64,000 bases of DNA from Erythrocercus mccallii (GCA_013397435.1 VZRG01000202.1:62001-126000), one strand, 5' to 3'; counted from the first letter of the stretch, positions 14,801 through 27,203 are shown. Numbers and translations are program-made. Notes: generated by a model from the letters alone, not told the origin.

Positions 14801-17800
14801 TTGCAAGGTTCCATAAGCCACCCCCACTCTATAACCTCGGGGCTAAGAGAGCACAGGGCTGAAAGCAATAAAGAGACAACACTTTCCATATCTTGGGAAA
14901 GATGAAGTTGTAATGATTACCATGATAGGAAACTGTCTTTTGTGGCTGTTTTCTTCAGAGATGTATGTAATTTCTAAAAGCAAGAAACACCATCTCAATT
15001 CACTCTTTAAAATCAAGTGCTGTGACATACCAAATCTTACTTTTACGTGAAAGAAAATATAGGGAAAAGTCTGTTTTTATGAAGTGTCAGTACATACTTA
15101 AGAAATAATTTTGAAAAAATAAATAATGCCATTCCCCCAAACAGAAAAAAATTATTAGTTCAGGTTAGTTACAAATTATCAATATATAATTTTAGGTAAC
15201 TACATTGGAGCAAGTGCACCAGTCACTTCAGCTTTGCAAAATTCTAAAAAGTTACGTTGCCAATTGTCTTACTCCTTTGAGATAAAAAAATTAAGCAGGT
15301 TGCTTCGGTGCAATTAAGTTTCTACTTGAGGATTAGATTGTGTCATCTGAACTCATGAGAATGTCTGGTTTTGTGAGTGAATTTTCCTTGAAATGACATT
15401 TGTGGGAGGGATCTCTTTCCTCCTGGACTGCAAATAAATCTGTCCAAGAATGTTCCTGGGCACTATGTTCCAGCTGGCCCCAAAAGGACAGTGTCTATGC
15501 TGGGCAACTCCTTCAACCTCTAAAAGAAGGAGCTGCTGGCAAGCTGACTTTTGGGAATAGCTCCTGAAATGTGGTAGGGAATATCTCGGGAGAGTACTTT
15601 TTTGGCTTATGCTTAACTCACATCAGACAGTCTTAACACTTCACTAGCGTGGGCAATTGCAATCCATTGTCCAGGAACATTTCCACCTACTGTCTGATTT
15701 ACGAGTTCAGAGGTGGCAAGAAACACTGTTGCACTTTCAGACTTTGTACTGCAGGCTTTGTGTGTGTGCAGGACAGAACAGCTCAGGCACAGACCTGATG
15801 GAACGTTCACCTTTTATACCATAACCCATGCCTCCTTGCAACCATACATATTTCAGAACAACTCACAGTCTTTTCCTTCCCCTTGGGATGGAGGGGTGTG
15901 AGGAGAGCCTTCCTCTGCAAGAACAGTATTAAGAGTAGTAGGCAGTGGGCAGTTAAGATAACCTTCACATGTGGCTAATTGTTTGGGGGTTTTTTAGTAA
16001 CAATATTATGGGATCCTCATGCACTATTTTAAAGAATGAACACAATGTTTCTCCTAAAAAGAAAAGACACCGAGGCATAAAAAACATATACATGATAAAC
16101 AACTGCATAATCTCCATCTGCAGAGCAGCAGAGGCAGAAGAGAGTAAACCTACTGGTGAAAGGTACAGTGCATTCAATGAGTTCTGCAAGAAGGCATTGA
16201 TGCTCCTGCTTCGCCTCACTATTTAATGCAGCTGCACTTAGGTTAACTTCACAAAGTGAATTCTGAGTCCCTTAACTGCTCTACTTACATATTTCATACT
16301 GCTCTCCTCGCTTGCAGGGAGTGACTCTGAGGGGGGTGGGGAGAGAGGGGAGGGAATCACAAAACAGCATTCCATCAAATTAACTGTCTATGATAATTAA
16401 ACAAAATTCATAAATAAAATGACCCAAAGCAAATAAAACTATTTCATGACTTCCTCCTCTTTGCAATGCTTTATGAAAGAGAAATGAGAGGTAAGAAAAG
16501 CTGTTCACTTCATGCATTTCACAGTTTGTGATACACCAACTTTTATGTTTCTTACAAGAAACAGCACCACCACTTTAAGTAAATCAGTAACTAATAAAAC
16601 TGCACTACAGAGGAAGCTGACAAAGGTCTGAGTTGATATTGAGACCTAAGGTGGAACTGTGTCTAATTATAGTAACAGTTTTAGCATAACCAATTAGTGC
16701 AATTTACTTACAGTGCAATTAATTTTGAAACATGGCTTGCTACAGCCCTGACATCCATATTCATTTCTGAAGATGACAGTAGTAAGTTTGGTCATTTAAA
16801 GATTTTCCATCTTAGTGTGGTTTTTTTGAGGCACACTATAAGAGCATCAATACATTCTTTCATCAGTAAACATAGCAACAACAACACGATTTATGACTCA
16901 TTCATATACACCAGTTCTGAATCAAGATAAAGTGACTGAAAAAAAAAGTAAAAAACTCCCTTTGTTCAAGTGGCTCTCTACCTCTGTAAGTTGGTGATTC
17001 CTCCTAATACACCCTTGTGTACTGGCTCAGGCTCTCCAAGTGAAACTTGTGCCTGCAACTCCTAAATGGCCTCAAGTGCTATCACTTATATCTCAGGTGC
17101 GCCAAGTGGTTTGGTAATTATACAGCAGTCTTTCAGGAAAGCAGAGCTCCTCTGATTGTACAGTTCATTGCCTTTTAGAAACAGATTATCTCCCTTGGCA
17201 AGACCATTTTAAAATGTAACCTAACCCTTAAGTATTAAAATATCCATAAACATTCCTACATAATAGTAGACTACATTGTCAAAGCTTCTGATTATTGGTA
17301 ACTTCTACTGGAATGGGAACCGATTCATTTTAGTTTAGCAATTTTACCCCTAAGCTTCTGTAATCAGCATGAACAGTTAAGTCAGAGAAAAAAAAAGTTT
17401 CTTACACCACACATAAAGAGAAACTTCAGATACCCAGCATAGCCTCTGTTGCCTTCTCCCAAGGTTGAAAACACTGAACTTCCACCCTGTTTCATACAAA
17501 ATCGTTGCTACTCATGTCCAAAGGTAACTACACTGGCTCTCTACTGAACAATCCCGGTGGCAGAGGAACAGCAGCAGTTCATGCTTTTATGGTAGTAACA
17601 CCTCTGTCTCTTTCACCTGAAACACACTGCCAGTGGTTTAAAACAAAGACACATAGAGCCTTCTTGAGTAATAAAATTCATATCAAAACAATAAAAATAA
17701 GATTTTTCTGAAATGGTGGATTCAATGTTACATGAATGAATAAAACCCTTTATATTTCTGAAAATGCAGGATATGTGCAGCAAGGTAATCAGTTTTTTGA

Positions 17801-20800
17801 TCTTGTCCTAAACTTTCAAGCACAGAATACTAATGAGAAAAGCGTATTTCATCCTCCTCTTTCCGCTTTTGTCCTGTAAGTGGCAATAAACCTTTATGTA
17901 TTGTGGCTAGGAAAGATCAAGGAAAGGGACAGAGGCCAGAAAGAATATATATGAAGAGAAGTAACACATAGGAGTTTCCACAGATTGAAACATGAAATAT
18001 TTTTGAAGTCAAAAGTACTATATATATCTCCACTTTCTATGCACGTTTTTTGAGTCAAACTGTCCCGTCCTGACTCCAACACAATTTTTTATTTGTAAGA
18101 TTCCAGTTTAAAATCAGATTGCACAAGTATTTGCATTGCTAAGGATTTGGTGTGCTTTGTCACCTGCAGTCCCATGTCTGGTATGCTGTTTACCTGCAAT
18201 CCCAATCTGTAACGATTTAAAATGACCCAACATGACAAATGCTGACATTTTCAGTAAGACGTCTGTTCAACACTATTCTTACACACACTACTCAACTGAG
18301 CATGCTCTCACATTCAGCCAATTTCTTTCTGGGACCCTGCTCCAGCGACTGATTGAGAAATTAGTCTCAGTAGATAAAATCATTATTACTTGCTGTACCT
18401 GCACCCATCAAGGAACATCTGAGACAAGACAGACTGTTCAAATCCGTATTTCCCAACTGTTAATTACTAAAAATATTTAAATGTTCCACTGTGGAACAGA
18501 AATGCATTCTGCTTTCTTCCTGCCACCTGAGACAAAGACCTAAGATTTCACTCATTACAAAAATTAATAATTTTGTATTTTGCCAAAAGTGAAAAGGGTA
18601 ATACAGGTAATACTGTATATTTAAATGCTGGACTTTAGTAAGAGAGTGTAAAAAAATCTATTGTGTTACTCATCACGACCACTTAACTACTCCACTTGAA
18701 GAATTTTTGGCTTTTGAGGACTGATTTGGTCAATCTGTTGAATGTAAATACTTACCTGAATATGAGCTCAAATCCTCTATGAAAACATTTCCATCCAAAG
18801 CACTGTTTATTCTCCACTTGAATCCAAGTCTCTTTTCCTTTCTTTTTCTATAATCCCTATCTCAAAAAAAATTAAAACCAAGTTTCAAATCATTAAAGAG
18901 CAAAGTAAGAAAAAAATCTTGAGAATATTAATAGAGGAATTTCTGGATTTCTCTAAATCTGATGTACTTATTCGTAGCTTACATCATACAGAAAAATAAT
19001 TTGAAAAAAAAATCTATTTGTTTCCATTGTTACTAGGGTCAACTGTCAGTACAATCCTGCAAGTCCCTATACCTTAAATAAACCTTATGTGATCTGTAAG
19101 TAAACAGATCAAAACTCTGAAGCAACAACACAACAAATGGAGCAATAATAAGGGTTTTGCTCTTTCTCATGACTTCCTAGCAGTCTAAAATTAAAGTCTT
19201 ATATGATGTATATCAAGCATGACTTTCATGGTTACCCTCAAAAGCTATGTATGGAAAATTTTCCTTACTTGGACCTCCACTTTCCTATCTCAAAGGATAA
19301 AGTAGGCATGCTTTAATAACATTATCTCAATCCATTTGAAAAGCTCTCTTAATTCTTATTAAAACAATCTAATCTGCTTGAGGCAAGATTTTGGTTTTAT
19401 TTAGAATACTAAACCTTATCTAATTAAGTGCAATATTAGGATGTTAACTAATATACAAAAGCCAGCTTTTAAGAGTCCAGAGGGCACAAACATCAATTCA
19501 TACTAACTGAAGCCTAGACCTCAGTGCCATAGTTAGCCCAAAAGGCCACACTTCCCTACATCCCTGTTCCCAAGGGTCATACATCCTACCCAATTTCTAG
19601 TATTGGATATACCTGGGGTGGGGGGGGATCCAGTATTTTATCCTCATTAAGAACCAGGTGAAAGGGTACAGCTATCGCTCAATGTTTCTTCAAATTTCAC
19701 TGTCAATAAGAAGATGGTTTTCCTTCTCCCTTAGAACCTAACTAGGCAGACAGAGAACTTACTGTACTGCAAAAGAAAACACGTGTTTTTCTGTTGGACT
19801 GTAACTAGTAGGACTTTTGAGTTGCACCCTCTTTGACTGCTGTGCTGCTTCGCTATCCCAGTTTTCCACTTTCACCTTCAGCTTTCTGTAGTTATCTTCA
19901 ACTGAAACATAAATCACTGAAAAGACAGGGCTTGCCTTCAGTTTTGTCAAGTTCATCAATCCAGTGAAAACACTGGATTTACTGTCTACTGAAATCAGTG
20001 GGATTTGGGGTTTCCAACATATAGCCTAAAGGTCAAAGATTCCCCTAATGTTTGTTTTCATCAGCAAGACTAGCCCAGGACAGTTTAAGCCTAAGCACCT
20101 AACCTAGTTCAAGAACTACATTCAGTGAATGGAAACACATGATGCTTATTGACCCCTTCAAGAACAAAATTGCTAAAAATCTCCATAATTGAATAATAAA
20201 AATCTCTGTTTATCAGCAGCCAAGCACAATCTCACATATACACTCCACTACTCAGTTACAGTATACTGATGCACTTTAAATATGGACAAATTACTCATAA
20301 CATAAGCTACCTTCTTTCTGGCAAATTCCACTCAGAAAGCTAAATATATACTGTTCGTCTTTGTATACCAAAGTATCCAGCCAGCTGGTGCAGAGAGGAA
20401 AGAAAACCAGCTTACATTTTTTACCAGAGAGGTAAGGAAAAAAAAAGAGAAAGACAACAAGCACTTTTTAATTTCACTTGATGACTGATAACCAATATGC
20501 ACAAACACACAGTGTAAGATTCTTGAGTACTACAGACCTATGTAAAATCATCCAAATACCAGATCTGAGATGAAAATTAAGGGGCAAAAAGACAGAACAT
20601 TTACTCAATGCTCTGGTTTTCAACTTTTAGTGAGTTCTTAATTTATAAGTAATAACTTGTTTTTCTTGGAGGGGGTTCAGAACAGGCTGGGAGACTTTTT
20701 TAAGCATCAGCTTAAAAATACTTATAACTATTCTTATATGCCAGCAAAGAAATGTATAAATAAAATTGAACATTAAGACCTCTAAACTTGGAGAGACATG

Positions 20801-21469
20801 CTCAGAACAGGAAATGATAGTTTGTTAATAAAGAAAGGTAAATCATTCTCTAGGCTTCCGGTGGGAAGCTTGGCAGGGAAAGGATTTTGACCTCAGTGGA
20901 AGGTAACTGCCACAAATGACAGATCAAGCAACTTTTTTCTTACAAGTGAGGCAAATGTTTGACATAAGGCTGGACTACATTCAGATGTATCCTTCCCTGT
21001 GGCATATTCTTCTAACTTTAACAAATAATCCTGCAAGCTTTTTGCATTGACAGTATTAATTACATTTTTTTCCTCCTCCCTCTGAGTACAGCCATGCAAG
21101 CCTAACATTTTTTGTGAGTGATTACTTATTTCCTATTTGAAGCACAAAAGCTCATCACTTATGGAATAGGTCAACCTTTCAGTGCCTATTAGTCCTAGTC
21201 TGGAATGAATTAATTCATTTTCCTGTGTGCATTTTCCTTTTCTGTTGTAGGAACAGTATATGGGGCATTTGGGCAAAGGAAGGGAGCAAAAATCCTGCAT
21301 TGTTTTCAGGTGAAGAAGTAAACAAGAACAAAAGAATGCACTTAAAAAATCTCTTTTTGGTTTCACGTTAGGCTCACAGTGACTACAGCACTATGAAGTT
21401 TGCAATGAGAAGCATCAATTCTCCCAACTCAAAATAATAAATGGGGGGAAAAAATGACAAGTAGCCCAG

Positions 21470-21475
21470 TTTAAT
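21470..21475 (-). terminator. SPRY2: Predicted poly(A) signal ATTAAA for SPRY2
   Basis: On the minus strand the hexamer ATTAAA is followed by CTGGGCTACTTGTC and a T-rich run, a reasonable signal plus U-rich downstream element. I found no AATAAA on the minus strand between here and the stop codon. Cleavage would fall near 21450. Transcript 3'-end data would be needed to confirm. Confidence 0.5.
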
Positions 21476-21785
21476 TTCAAACGTTAATATATTTTCTATT
21501 TTATAGTGAACATATGCATCGTTCACCCCTTGTTTGCAGCAACTGACGTCCTCATAAAAAGGGGTGACATTTGTAAGATGCCTCTTAAAATAAATATTTC
21601 TTTTTATAAAATAATAAAACTTCAAATAAATATTCTTTACACTAAACAATATGTTGAAAAAATTAGAAAATAAAGGCTGAATTTTACTGTAACTGTACAA
21701 TATACATGAAGTCCAAAGGGAAATCAAAGTATTGTAATAGAAGGTTTCCGTAAGACAAAATACAATCTAAAAACATACTGATTGA

Positions 21786-21793
21786 TTCACATT
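21786..21793 (-). promoter_or_regulatory. miR-23 seed match in SPRY2 3'UTR
   Basis: The transcript strand reads AATGTGAA, pairing with miR-23 nucleotides 2-8 with an A opposite position 1. It is 69 nt from the miR-27 match; miR-23 and miR-27 come from the same primary transcript in vertebrates, so joint action is possible. It could be a chance match. Confidence 0.45.
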
Positions 21794-21861
21794 CTTCCGA
21801 ATGTACAACATATTAGTATAATATTTTGTGACTGTGCCATGTCTTATGACAGCACTTACTT

Positions 21862-21869
21862 TTCACAGT
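21862..21869 (-). promoter_or_regulatory. miR-27 8-mer seed match in SPRY2 3'UTR
   Basis: The transcript strand reads ACTGTGAA, complementary to miR-27 nucleotides 1-8. SPRY2 has been reported as a miR-27a target in mammals. Activity here is inferred. Confidence 0.6.
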
Positions 21870-21883
21870 TGAAAATATTATTG

Positions 21884-21891
21884 TATATACA
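21884..21891 (-). promoter_or_regulatory. Pumilio-type motif in SPRY2 3'UTR
   Basis: The transcript strand reads TGTATATA, an exact match to the UGUANAUA consensus bound by Pumilio proteins. The motif sits 15 nt from the miR-27 match. AT-rich sequence makes chance matches fairly likely. Confidence 0.4.
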
Positions 21892-22013
21892 AAAATATAG
21901 CACATTATCTCTGGCAGAAAACAATGAAAAAAAAAGGAGTCATTTGCTAATTTACAAATTTTGCAAGTACTATTCACAAACAATAGAGTTGCCTAGGAGT
22001 GTCTGTGTTGCTT

Positions 22014-22021
22014 TAGCTTAT
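22014..22021 (-). promoter_or_regulatory. miR-21 8-mer seed match in SPRY2 3'UTR
   Basis: The transcript strand reads ATAAGCTA, the full complement of nucleotides 1-8 of miR-21-5p. It lies about 240 nt after the stop codon. SPRY2 is a published miR-21 target in mammals, so this site is probably the conserved one. Function in this species is inferred. Confidence 0.75.
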
Positions 22022-22255
22022 GCAATATGTGGGTCACAATGTACTGCATCCCTTTTTTTCCCCTGTATGCCACTAGTTGGATTCTAACAAGCGTATCAGT
22101 TAAGATGGCACACACACAGAAAAGCATTTCACTGCAAACAGCCAAGTCCATCCCCAACCCTTCTACTACAGTGCCAAGACCATAGCTGCTTAGTTGGTTG
22201 CATATGTACTTTAAAATAATAATCCTTGTTACTTTAGTATTTCTGGCTAGTGATG

Positions 22256-23191
22256 CTATGTTGGCTTTTCAAAGCTCCTGGGTGGTACGCTGGGAACTTT
22301 GCAGCAAACGGTGTTGGAGTGTTTACAGCGGCATCCAGGCCGATTTACCCGGTCGTAACAGCCCTGGCACAACTTAAGGCAACCCTTGGCTGGTAGGTAA
22401 CACCACAAGCAAGGCAGGAAGAGGGATACTACACCCATGGCGGACCACCTAGTGCAGCAATGTGACTGACTGCAGGAGCAGGGGTTGTCAGCACAGTTGT
22501 CCTCGTCGTCATTAGAGCAGTGATAGAAGAGGCCCTTCACACAGCAAACGCATGTCCCATAATCAACCACATTCTGGGCTGAGCAAAGACACTGCTTGTC
22601 ACAGATCCAACATGAGGGGAGGGTCCTTGGATAAGTGCATTCCTTACACTTACACTTTCCACAGTCCTCGCACCTGTAGCTGTGTGCTCCCAAGTCTTCT
22701 TTGCTCGGCGGCTTCAGCTCACTCGACTTGAGCTCAGACTTGGGTTGCATTCGGACTATCCCGTCAGCAAGTGGCCCTGAAGACGATCCTAGAAGTCTCT
22801 GTTCTGATGAATTACTGCTCGTACTTGTCCTCGTACTGCTCCGTGAACCTGTGCTGACTGTGCTGATGGATCGGGACAGAGGCACTCGAGGAGACGCGTG
22901 TGTTTGTGAGTGCTGGATCCGGCTAAAATGACGATGCTCAGGCAAGCCATGGGGCCTTTCATTTTTGGGTTGGGCTGTTACCCGAGGTGAAGACTTGACC
23001 CCCGGCCGTGGAGCCACTGTAGGTCCCTCTGTGTATTCATTCGTGTTTCGGATGGCTCTGATCTGGTCCAACGACAAGACGTGAACCTGCTGCATCAGGA
23101 CATCCCGCAGGTCGGGCTCCCCGTGCGGTCTCCCACTGTCACGCCGAGCCTGTAGTAAGGGCTGCGACCCACTGCCGTGCTGAGTCTCCAT
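22256..23191 (-). CDS. SPRY2: Sprouty homolog 2, receptor tyrosine kinase signalling antagonist
   Basis: A 311-residue protein, complete from ATG to TAG in one exon, near-identical to vertebrate Sprouty2 (human about 315 aa). Sprouty2 is a cytosolic and membrane-recruited feedback inhibitor of FGF/RTK-Ras-MAPK signalling. Seen in the sequence: the NEYTEGP motif with Tyr53, the conserved phosphotyrosine that binds CBL in the family; a Ser/Thr-rich stretch at residues 105-129; a cysteine-rich Sprouty domain from about Cys174 to Cys297, including YGTCVCC (Tyr211) and the SNDDEDNCADNPCSCSQSHC core; and a proline-rich C-terminus, SVPPRSFEKPT, matching the GRB2-binding tail. The N-terminus starts METQHGSGSQPLL, as expected for the ortholog, which fixes the start. 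Position 194 is Cys (PSCWIC) where I recall Asp in human SPRY2; SPRY1 also has Cys there. No frameshift or damage is visible. A splice acceptor lies about 50 nt upstream of the ATG. Confidence 0.98.
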   Translation of the reverse strand: METQHGSGSQPLLQARRDSGRPHGEPDLRDVLMQQVHVLSLDQIRAIRNTNEYTEGPTVAPRPGVKSSPRVTAQPKNERPHGLPEHRHFSRIQHSQTHASPRVPLSRSISTVSTGSRSSTRTSTSSNSSEQRLLGSSSGPLADGIVRMQPKSELKSSELKPPSKEDLGAHSYRCEDCGKCKCKECTYPRTLPSCWICDKQCLCSAQNVVDYGTCVCCVKGLFYHCSNDDEDNCADNPCSCSQSHCCTRWSAMGVVSLFLPCLWCYLPAKGCLKLCQGCYDRVNRPGCRCKHSNTVCCKVPSVPPRSFEKPT

Positions 23192-23242
23192 CAGTGCCCG
23201 GAAGCTTGCTCACCCCGCCAGGCTTAGAACACATCTGAAATC
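23192..23242 (-). other. SPRY2: SPRY2 exon 2 leader and splice acceptor
   Basis: On the minus strand a pyrimidine-rich run ending TTTGTTGCTCCAG precedes GATTTCAG, giving an AG acceptor at 23244-23243 and an exon start at 23242. This leaves about 51 nt of 5'UTR before the ATG. The layout matches the family's usual arrangement: a non-coding first exon and the whole coding sequence in exon 2. The ATG context has C at -3 and G at +4, so it is moderate rather than optimal. Confidence 0.75.
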
Positions 23243-25089
23243 CTGGAGCAACAAAGAGAGGATTCACTATTGCAACACATCTCATGCTCTCTCCGGCAGC
23301 CTTTCAAGCCTGCAGGACCCCACAGTACTGCAGACAATCAAGTAATGCATCAGCCATTAAAACAAGGAGTCACCACTGGGACAAGCACAAGCACCGATCA
23401 GCTTAGTGCACTTCCCTCGGCCTGTTCTGCCTACTGCTGTGGAGAGCTTAAGGGGATTCTTTCCTAGGACCATGCCGCTTAACCTGTGGCTCTGGAAAGT
23501 CTAGGTATTAGACTCCTGCTAACTGATGCTTCCCAGGCCATCTTCTGGTTAGACCATGGCCTTTTAAGTGATTACATTTTAGCCACTTGAAGTGACACTT
23601 CTTTTCACATTAGGCTACTGAAAACCTTATAATAAAAAAAAAACCAAAAAACAACCAAACAAACTATCCTGCAAGTATTTAGCAAGTGTAATGTGACCTG
23701 CTGATGACAGACATATAATTCTCCAATTTTGTTTAAAACTGGATAATATTTTGGTAGGCTAGTCTCTTTACACATTAAACTCTACATGATGTAAATAGGA
23801 AATTTTAGTTTAATACCAATGGTCCCAAGAAAAACACTAAATAGCAATAAAATGTTTGAGGTTAGACATTAAATTAGTTAGTGCTACCAAAAACTTCAAC
23901 AGCACAAGTAAAAATATCTCTCTCCAGTATTTTAGTGTGTGTCATACTGGTGCACACCACTGTGATTGTTATTTTAAGGCTCAATACTACAAAAGCAATT
24001 CTATCACAGTTGTTTGAGGGTTGGTTTTTTTTTTAATGCATGAAAAATTCTATAAACTACATTTCAAATTGTAAATATTATCAATGGCTTGTGGGATAGA
24101 GGCACGCATAACATAATCAAATAATGCCAGAATCCAAGAAGTCTACTTGATTGTGAATATTACTTGAAAGGACCGTTAACTACAAAGTAGAAATGCAGAC
24201 TTTAGAATTTAAATAAAAACCCAGTAAAAGACACAGAAGATGAGAACTTGTAAATAACTTCCACACTCAAATATGCACAAGTTTCAAGTACTGCCCTCTA
24301 AATTAGTTAATATTTGTTTTGCCTTTATCACAATTTGAAGTGGCTCCAAAATCCAATTACCTATACAAAAATCCAGAACAATATTTTACAATTAAAACCC
24401 AAGCAGAAACCAAACTTCTTACAGGGACCACACAATGTCTCCAATTATACCTAGAAGGAGCACCATAGTGTTACTCTGTACACATCAGTTACCAACAATA
24501 ATACTGTACTGCAGTATAATAAAATATAGCCAAACAGTTTAACAAAGAGTATCTCAAGACACTGTCTTTATTCTAACATCAATGCAAAACATTTAACCTT
24601 TTAACTCCTGTCTCCCCTCCTTCAAACATTTTTTTTTTTGTTAAAAAGAAAAAATAAATACATATAGATGAATATCTAACTTTTAAGAGTGACCACGTAT
24701 TGTAAATATTGCCAAATCCTGGATTTGGACACAGGATGTATGTTACGGTGTTCATTTCTCCCCCCTGCCTACCTCCCCCCACTCCCCCCCAAAAAGTCTT
24801 GAAAACTTGGCTTGAAGCATTGCTTATGCTTTTTTATTTTTTCCCCAAATTAAAACCTCTGCCATACCAAAGGTTTCAACCAGCACCCTAAGCAGAACTT
24901 CACCTCCTTTGAAACTATCTGGAGATAAAAAATAATAGAAAATAAAATGCTTTCCCCATTCTTGAGAGTAAATGGCAGCCCTATCTCTCCTCCACGACGA
25001 GGTTTCCACCAGCCCCAGTCAGCCTAGAGGGTACGCCGGATCAACCCCTGCCTCTCCAGAAATGACAACCCACTGCAAAAGTAAAGCTG

Positions 25090-25640
25090 ACCCTGACCTG
25101 AAGGCGCTTTAGACGACTCCGGGACCGGTGGCGGAGCCCCCCTCAGACGCCAAGGTGGGAGCTGGAAAAGCAGCCTCCGGTCTCCGCTTCCTTCCCCGCC
25201 CCCAGCTCCATCTCGGGCGGGGGGCGCGCAGCAGGTGGGAGGCGACAGCCCCTCGCCCGCCAGAGAGTGCAGACAACCTGGAGATAACCAGGAGACATCC
25301 TCTGGGCTCGGAGGTGGGAGGGGGCTGCTTCAGTCGCCTTATCAGAATGTCAAACTCATATTTCCTTTTAACTCTTCCCCCTTGCCCTCCCCCAGGAGAT
25401 GCTAAAGGAGCTTCCCCTCCCGGGAAGTGCCAGGCGCCCTGCAGACGGTTCAGACAACACCTCCGGGACAGCTGGGCAAAAGGCAGATTACCCCCTCTCG
25501 CCTTGCCCTAAGCACCCATTCAACTTCACAAAGCAAGCCGCTGGAAAAGCTCCTCTTATTTTACGCATATTCTGCAAATTGCCTGACCTTCAGCCCGCCC
25601 CCCTCCGCCCCAGCCCGGAGGGACCCAAGAGGCATTTCCA
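25090..25640. promoter_or_regulatory. GC-rich block in SPRY2 intron 1
   Basis: A moderately GC-rich stretch with scattered CG dinucleotides, separated from the main island by more AT-rich DNA. Open frames of 76-132 codons overlap each other here and look like composition effects. It may be a shore of the SPRY2 island or an intronic regulatory element. Confidence 0.45.
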
Positions 25641-26517
25641 GTGGTGCGTCAAGCTGAGACGGGTGCTCCCCGTTTTTTTTTTTTTTTTTCCCCTTGATGG
25701 ATCCGCTAACAGGACAGGATGCAAAAACCAGCACATTTATTTGCAAAACTACATTTGCCTGAAAATCCTTACGGGAGTGCGCGTCTCCCTCCTCTGACCT
25801 AGTACGTCTCCCCTTTGCATCCGCCAAGAGCAAAAGCAGCAGATTTGCCTTTTTGTGTGTTCTTGTGTGTGATAACACGATTCCCCACTTCTAACAGCCA
25901 AAGTCCACTCTCACTGAGCTCAAGTGCCAGGATTGCTAACTTTTCTTAGCTGGGCTTGGCAAAAGGGTGAGCGAGGGGGACGGGTTTCGCGTTCGGCACG
26001 CTTGGGGAGGTTTAAAACGCGAGGGGCTTCTTTGCGTGCAGTGGAAAAAAAAACCCCGTGTACCGCTGGCCGGGGAAGGGCGAAGCCTAAGGAAGAGAAG
26101 TCCTCTGCCCGTGAATTTCTGTTCTGTGGCCGGAGCCTGTGCAAGGCACCCCCACCCCCATTCCCACCGCACACACACCAACCACCTCCTCTTCTTTCAG
26201 AGTGCTTTGAAACCCCCATTAAGGACCGAGTGTGTGATCAGACTATGGATTAGGGCAAAAGGGACTTTACCATCGGGGTGGGGCAAAGTGACACACAAAT
26301 AGCTTGCTGAAAACACCAGCAGCTTTAATTTATTTTTTTTTTTGATGGGGGAAGGGGGTTGTCACGAAGTAAGCCCACAAAAAAAAAAAAAAAATTATGG
26401 CTTTTCCTTCCCCTCCACACATGCCCTCTGCATAGAAGAACCTAGGGAAGGACTTTCCTCGTCTTACAGATCGAATTAATTTCTTCACAGGAGAAATACC
26501 TAAACGTACAGACCCAC

Positions 26518-26547
26518 ACGCGCACACACACATACACACACACACAT
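26518..26547. repeat. CA-rich simple repeat
   Basis: An imperfect CA/CG dinucleotide run within the island region. It explains the CVCVCV-type translation seen on the minus strand, so that frame is not coding. Confidence 0.85.
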
Positions 26548-26579
26548 TTGTACCAGACGTACACTCACTTCCGAATCGC

Positions 26580-27020
26580 ACGGATCTCCTGACGCCACTA
26601 CAGACGGGAGTAAATCACGCACTGAAAGGCGGGTTGCTCCTTCTCCCCCAAGACCTGGGGACAAACAGCCCCGACGCTCGCCAACCCCTCTGCGCCCTCC
26701 CTTTGCCTCTCCCGGGGCTCGTCGGAAACCCCACGCGTGCCCAGCGAGGCAGGAGCGGGCAGGACCTCCCGTACCCGGCTCCCCGCAGCAGCGAGAACGC
26801 GCCGGAGCTGTGGCTCCTTCAAGCGCACCGCCCGCCCCACTCGCAGCTCCCGCAGGCATTCCGGGGCGCCCGCGCAGCCCTCCGCCCCCCGCGCAGCCTT
26901 CCGCACCCCCGGGGCACCCCGGCGGGGCACAACCGCGGCGCAGCCCGCAAACTCCACGGAGCTCCCACCACCCCCTCCCCGGAGAGAAACCGCTCCGAAA
27001 TCCCACCTCCAGCTCCTCTC
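26580..27020. promoter_or_regulatory. CpG-rich block within SPRY2 intron 1
   Basis: GC-rich sequence with many CG dinucleotides, just inside the predicted intron and part of the same broken island as the promoter. Possible internal promoter or enhancer. Overlapping open frames on both strands show no recognisable protein. Confidence 0.6.
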
Positions 27021-27124
27021 TGAGAAAGGAAGGAGAAGGGAAGGGGGGGAGAGGGAGAACCTGTACGAATGGAAAAGGGATCGGCCTCAAACATTTCTAT
27101 GAGTTTTCTTGGAGCAACCCAGGC

Positions 27125-27153
27125 GGGGGGGGGGGGAGGGGGGGGAGGGGGGG
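27125..27153. repeat. G12-A-G8-A-G7 homopurine tract
   Basis: Three long G runs separated by single A residues on the plus strand. On the SPRY2 transcript this is a C-rich run about 50-80 nt inside intron 1, next to the predicted donor. It should form a G-quadruplex on the plus strand and an i-motif on the other. Confidence 0.9.
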
Positions 27154-27203
27154 AGAGGAGGTTACTGAAAAGCTTGTTTTGCAAAGAAGGAAAAGGCTCT
27201 CAC

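Larger units (their letters stand above)
1926..21449. other. Intergenic region 3' of SPRY2, no gene seen
   Basis: Nearly 20 kb of AT-rich DNA. Open frames are at most 136 codons (5120-5530, minus), a length expected by chance in a stretch this size, and none shows a known domain. Low-complexity runs occur near 4381, 8795, 12780-12890 and 19618. Old diverged repeats beyond the MIR-like pieces may be present but cannot be called by eye. Confidence 0.55.
21450..22255 (-). other. SPRY2: SPRY2 3' untranslated region (predicted)
   Basis: About 800 nt of AT-rich sequence between the SPRY2 stop codon and the first usable poly(A) signal on the minus strand. The length agrees with mammalian SPRY2 3'UTRs (roughly 0.8 kb from general knowledge). 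It holds seed matches for miR-21, miR-27 and miR-23 and a Pumilio-type UGUAUAUA motif, listed separately. The 101-codon plus-strand frame at 21782-22087 is simply antisense to this UTR. The exact cleavage site is inferred. Confidence 0.7.
23243..27203 (-). other. SPRY2: SPRY2 intron 1 (predicted)
   Basis: About 3.96 kb between the predicted donor at 27203-27202 and the acceptor at 23244-23243. The 3' half (23.3-24.9 kb) is AT-rich and featureless apart from homopolymer runs. The 5' half is GC-rich and forms part of the CpG-island complex. No convincing coding exon is seen inside; the several GC-driven open frames here overlap each other on both strands and lack protein character. Confidence 0.55.
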
